A DNA stretch of 58,712 nt from Nocardia salmonicida NBRC 13393 (lineage in GTDB: Bacteria > Actinomycetota > Actinomycetes > Mycobacteriales > Mycobacteriaceae): positions 1 to 58,712 of the forward strand of contig NZ_BDBR01000057.1 in the NCBI RefSeq assembly GCF_001613085.1. Reading direction: 5' to 3'. The translations under genes and the position numbers were made by a program. A model generated the notes under the pieces. The model worked only from the letters and a program-made list of their open reading frames with translations, was not told the DNA's origin and made no database searches. The first letter of the stretch is position 1. Every line of letters starts with the position of its first letter. This document shows positions 56,681 through 58,712 of this stretch, piece by piece.

Positions 56681-58712
56681 GCATCCACATCCCGCCGGAC
56701 CTGCGCTGGCTCGGCTGGCTCGTCGGCGTCGACCCGCCACTCGGCGACGAGGACACGCTCTTCGACATGGGCCGAGCCTGGCAACGAGCCGCGAAGGAGA
56801 TTGTCGCGCAAGTAGACCCGTTGACCCAGGTGCGGCGGACCGCGAGCGGTTCCTACCGCAGCGGGGAGGGTGCGCAGACCATCGACGCGTTGTTCACCGC
56901 CTTGCTCGACAGCGACAGCTCGCTAGCCGACCTGGCCGCGAGCTTCGACGAAGTCGGTAATGCCGCTTTCGATTTCGGCACCACCGTACAAGCGGCCAAA
57001 CTGATGATGATCGTCTCCTATGCGCTGCTGCTCGCCGAGATCACCTGGGCGTGGATGTTCCCGCCGACCGCGCCCGCGCTCGAGGCGGCCGCTGTCTCGG
57101 GTACGCGGTCGAGTCTGCGCGCGCTCGAGGACGCGGTGGTCGGCCGGATCGAGCAGGCGATCCTGAAGGCGGTCGGCGCGGTCGGGCAACGGGCGTGGAC
57201 CAAACTCGTGGTCAAGAATCTGGCGACCTACACCGTCAAGGCGAGCGTGTCCGGCGGGCAAGCGCTGATCATCGACGGATTAGTGCAGGGCGGACAGCTC
57301 GCGGCAGGCACCCGCCGCCACTTCGACGGCAATCAGGCGGCGCTCTCGCTCGGATCGTCGATGCTCGGCGGCGTGTTCGGGCGCGCCGCCGGACATTGGG
57401 GCGGCATCGGTTTCGACGCGTCGATCGGGCGGTTGACCAATGGGCTCGGACCCGTCGCCGGGGTCGCGCGCGGTGTGGCGATCGGCGCGTTCGCCGGTGA
57501 GGTGAGCACGCTCGGCGGTGCGATGGCCTCGGCGCTGAACACCGGCGACTGGCAAGCCGCGTTCAGCGGGAGCGGATTCGCGGCCTCGCTGGTCGGCGGC
57601 GGGGTGCGCGGCGGGGTCGCCGGTGGCGCGCGCGGGCTGTTCCAGCTGAATCGGGTGCCGAAGGGATCGGCCGCCACCGGCTTCCTCCGGCATTTTCAGC
57701 TCGACGCCGAAGGTAACGTGTACGTGCCGGCGAACAGGCTGGCCGCTGTGGGTGGTGCGCCACGCGAACCCATTCCGAAACCGGCCCTGGTCGCTCGCCC
57801 GCCGGGCGCCGCCGATGCCGATCCGGTCACTCGCCAACGCGCGGCGCGCGCCTTCGATCGACAAGACGCTGCCAACCTGCGCGACCACAACCGGCAGGTA
57901 CGCGAAGCCCAGCCCCGGCTGCGCGGCACCCCCGATCCCACGGACCCTGACCAGCAACGCGCCCGCGCACTCGGTCGCCCCGACACGGACCAGGCAGGCG
58001 ATCGGCAGCCGCCATGGGCGCGCCGGATGGGCGACCGCGCGCACACCATGCACGAGCGCGCCGAGTCGACCCAGCAGCGCGCCGACCAGTGGCAGGCCCG
58101 CGCCGACACCGCCCAACAGCGCGCGACCGTCCAACAGACACGCGCCGCGACCGAGCACGCGAACGTAGTACAGGCTCGGACCGCGAGCGGCAACGCCGAG
58201 GCCCGAGTTCGGTCAGCGGAAGCGGAATTCACGCGCGTTCGAGAGGAATCGACGCCGAACCCGCAACGTCTCGCGGCGACCGAGCAGGCACTGACCCGAG
58301 CCCGTACCTCGCACACCGAAGCGGTGCGCGAGCTCGCGACCGCCCGCGAACGGGCGAGCACGCACCAGACCCGCGCCGACGAACATCAGACCAAAGCCGA
58401 CGACCTGCAACGCAAGGCCGACGGCGCGCAAACCCGCGCCGACGAGGTCCGCATGGTCCGCGTCGACCGCGACGCGATCGACCGCAAGGCCGACAGCGAG
58501 GCCCGCAAGATCACCCAACCCGGCACCGACGAGAACACCTGGTGGAAGCGCGCGCTGATGCGCAGCGAACGCATCGGCAAGGAATACGGACAGGGCGGCG
58601 AGGGCACCGACCGCTACCAGAGCAAAGGCACCGACCTACGCGGCAAGACCCGCTCCAAAATCGACAAACATCACAACGAACCCATCCCCACCTACCACGC
58701 CCCCACCGCCCC
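56677..58712 (+). CDS. Third CpnT-like protein with coiled-coil, 3' end outside window
   Basis: The ATG at 56677 overlaps the giant gene's stop by four bases and the frame is open to the right edge (678 codons). Residues 1-140 are the CpnT/WXG100-like domain: PPLGDEDTLFDMGRAW (20-35) and a hydrophobic helix followed by WMFPPTAPALEAAA (124-138), in the same places as in the 914-aa protein (16477-19221). Gly-rich, membrane-like segments follow (about 200-320). From about 370 to 620 the sequence is a strongly charged Gln/Arg/Ala/Glu coiled coil. A C-terminal toxin domain, if any, lies beyond the window. Expression is probably coupled to the giant gene. Confidence 0.75.
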   Translation, partial: MSIHIPPDLRWLGWLVGVDPPLGDEDTLFDMGRAWQRAAKEIVAQVDPLTQVRRTASGSYRSGEGAQTIDALFTALLDSDSSLADLAASFDEVGNAAFDFGTTVQAAKLMMIVSYALLLAEITWAWMFPPTAPALEAAAVSGTRSSLRALEDAVVGRIEQAILKAVGAVGQRAWTKLVVKNLATYTVKASVSGGQALIIDGLVQGGQLAAGTRRHFDGNQAALSLGSSMLGGVFGRAAGHWGGIGFDASIGRLTNGLGPVAGVARGVAIGAFAGEVSTLGGAMASALNTGDWQAAFSGSGFAASLVGGGVRGGVAGGARGLFQLNRVPKGSAATGFLRHFQLDAEGNVYVPANRLAAVGGAPREPIPKPALVARPPGAADADPVTRQRAARAFDRQDAANLRDHNRQVREAQPRLRGTPDPTDPDQQRARALGRPDTDQAGDRQPPWARRMGDRAHTMHERAESTQQRADQWQARADTAQQRATVQQTRAATEHANVVQARTASGNAEARVRSAEAEFTRVREESTPNPQRLAATEQALTRARTSHTEAVRELATARERASTHQTRADEHQTKADDLQRKADGAQTRADEVRMVRVDRDAIDRKADSEARKITQPGTDENTWWKRALMRSERIGKEYGQGGEGTDRYQSKGTDLRGKTRSKIDKHHNEPIPTYHAPTA

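Overview
The window is GC-rich actinobacterial DNA. It carries EccB, EccE, WXG100/Esx pairs, a PE/PPE-like pair, three EspG-type chaperones and several YbaB/EbfC-type EspL-like proteins. This combination points to the Mycobacteriales, most likely Nocardia or a close relative; the genus is inferred from gene content only. No tRNA, rRNA, CRISPR array or insertion sequence was seen. There is no gene-free stretch longer than about 300 bases.

Layout. (1) 1-10045, plus strand: a tightly packed type VII (ESX) secretion substrate/chaperone cluster made of repeated cassettes. Each EspG-type chaperone directly follows a different substrate: a Gly-rich protein cut by the left edge, a PPE-like Pro/Gly-rich protein, and a PE/PPE pair. 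YbaB-like and EspH/EspC-like proteins are interspersed, and an EsxB/EsxA-type pair closes the cluster. A perfect 21-bp hairpin separates it from (2) 10103-15316: divergent eccE and eccB, a protein of unknown function and two small YbaB-like genes. EccA, EccC, EccD and MycP are not in the window. (3) 15336-19545, minus strand: a compact toxin-type locus of a WXG100-like protein, a 914-aa protein with a CpnT-like N-terminal domain, and an overlapping candidate immunity gene. (4) 19795-25701: ordinary genes (aspartate ammonia-lyase, a 14-TM MFS transporter, a small coiled-coil protein, an OmpR-type two-component pair). (5) 25805 to the right edge: a WXG-containing protein with His-Asp-Pro repeats, then one uninterrupted 29.2-kb reading frame for a 9,741-residue protein, then a third CpnT-like protein that runs off the edge.

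The giant protein is the main discovery. After a CpnT/WXG100-like export domain and a disordered stretch it has a complete-looking SecA-type ATPase motor. A long array follows: five calpain-like (C2) modules that keep Cys and His, one calpain-like module that has lost the catalytic residues, a truncated Cys-to-Ser module at the C-terminus, at least eight degenerate half-modules, four copies of a small module, a decayed DUF1023-type hydrolase, an OTU-type cysteine protease and three copies of a roughly 170-residue repeat I do not recognise. I infer a giant multi-protease type VII effector, possibly self-processing, with its own motor domain. The SecA part, calpain motifs and OTU motif are visible in the sequence; export, processing and target are inference.

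Working model: EspG chaperones, Esx/PE/PPE partners and EccB/EccE form part of an ESX export route, and the WXG-like proteins encoded immediately upstream of the large CpnT-like proteins are their likely co-secretion partners. The two-component system just upstream of region 5 is a candidate, unproven, regulator.
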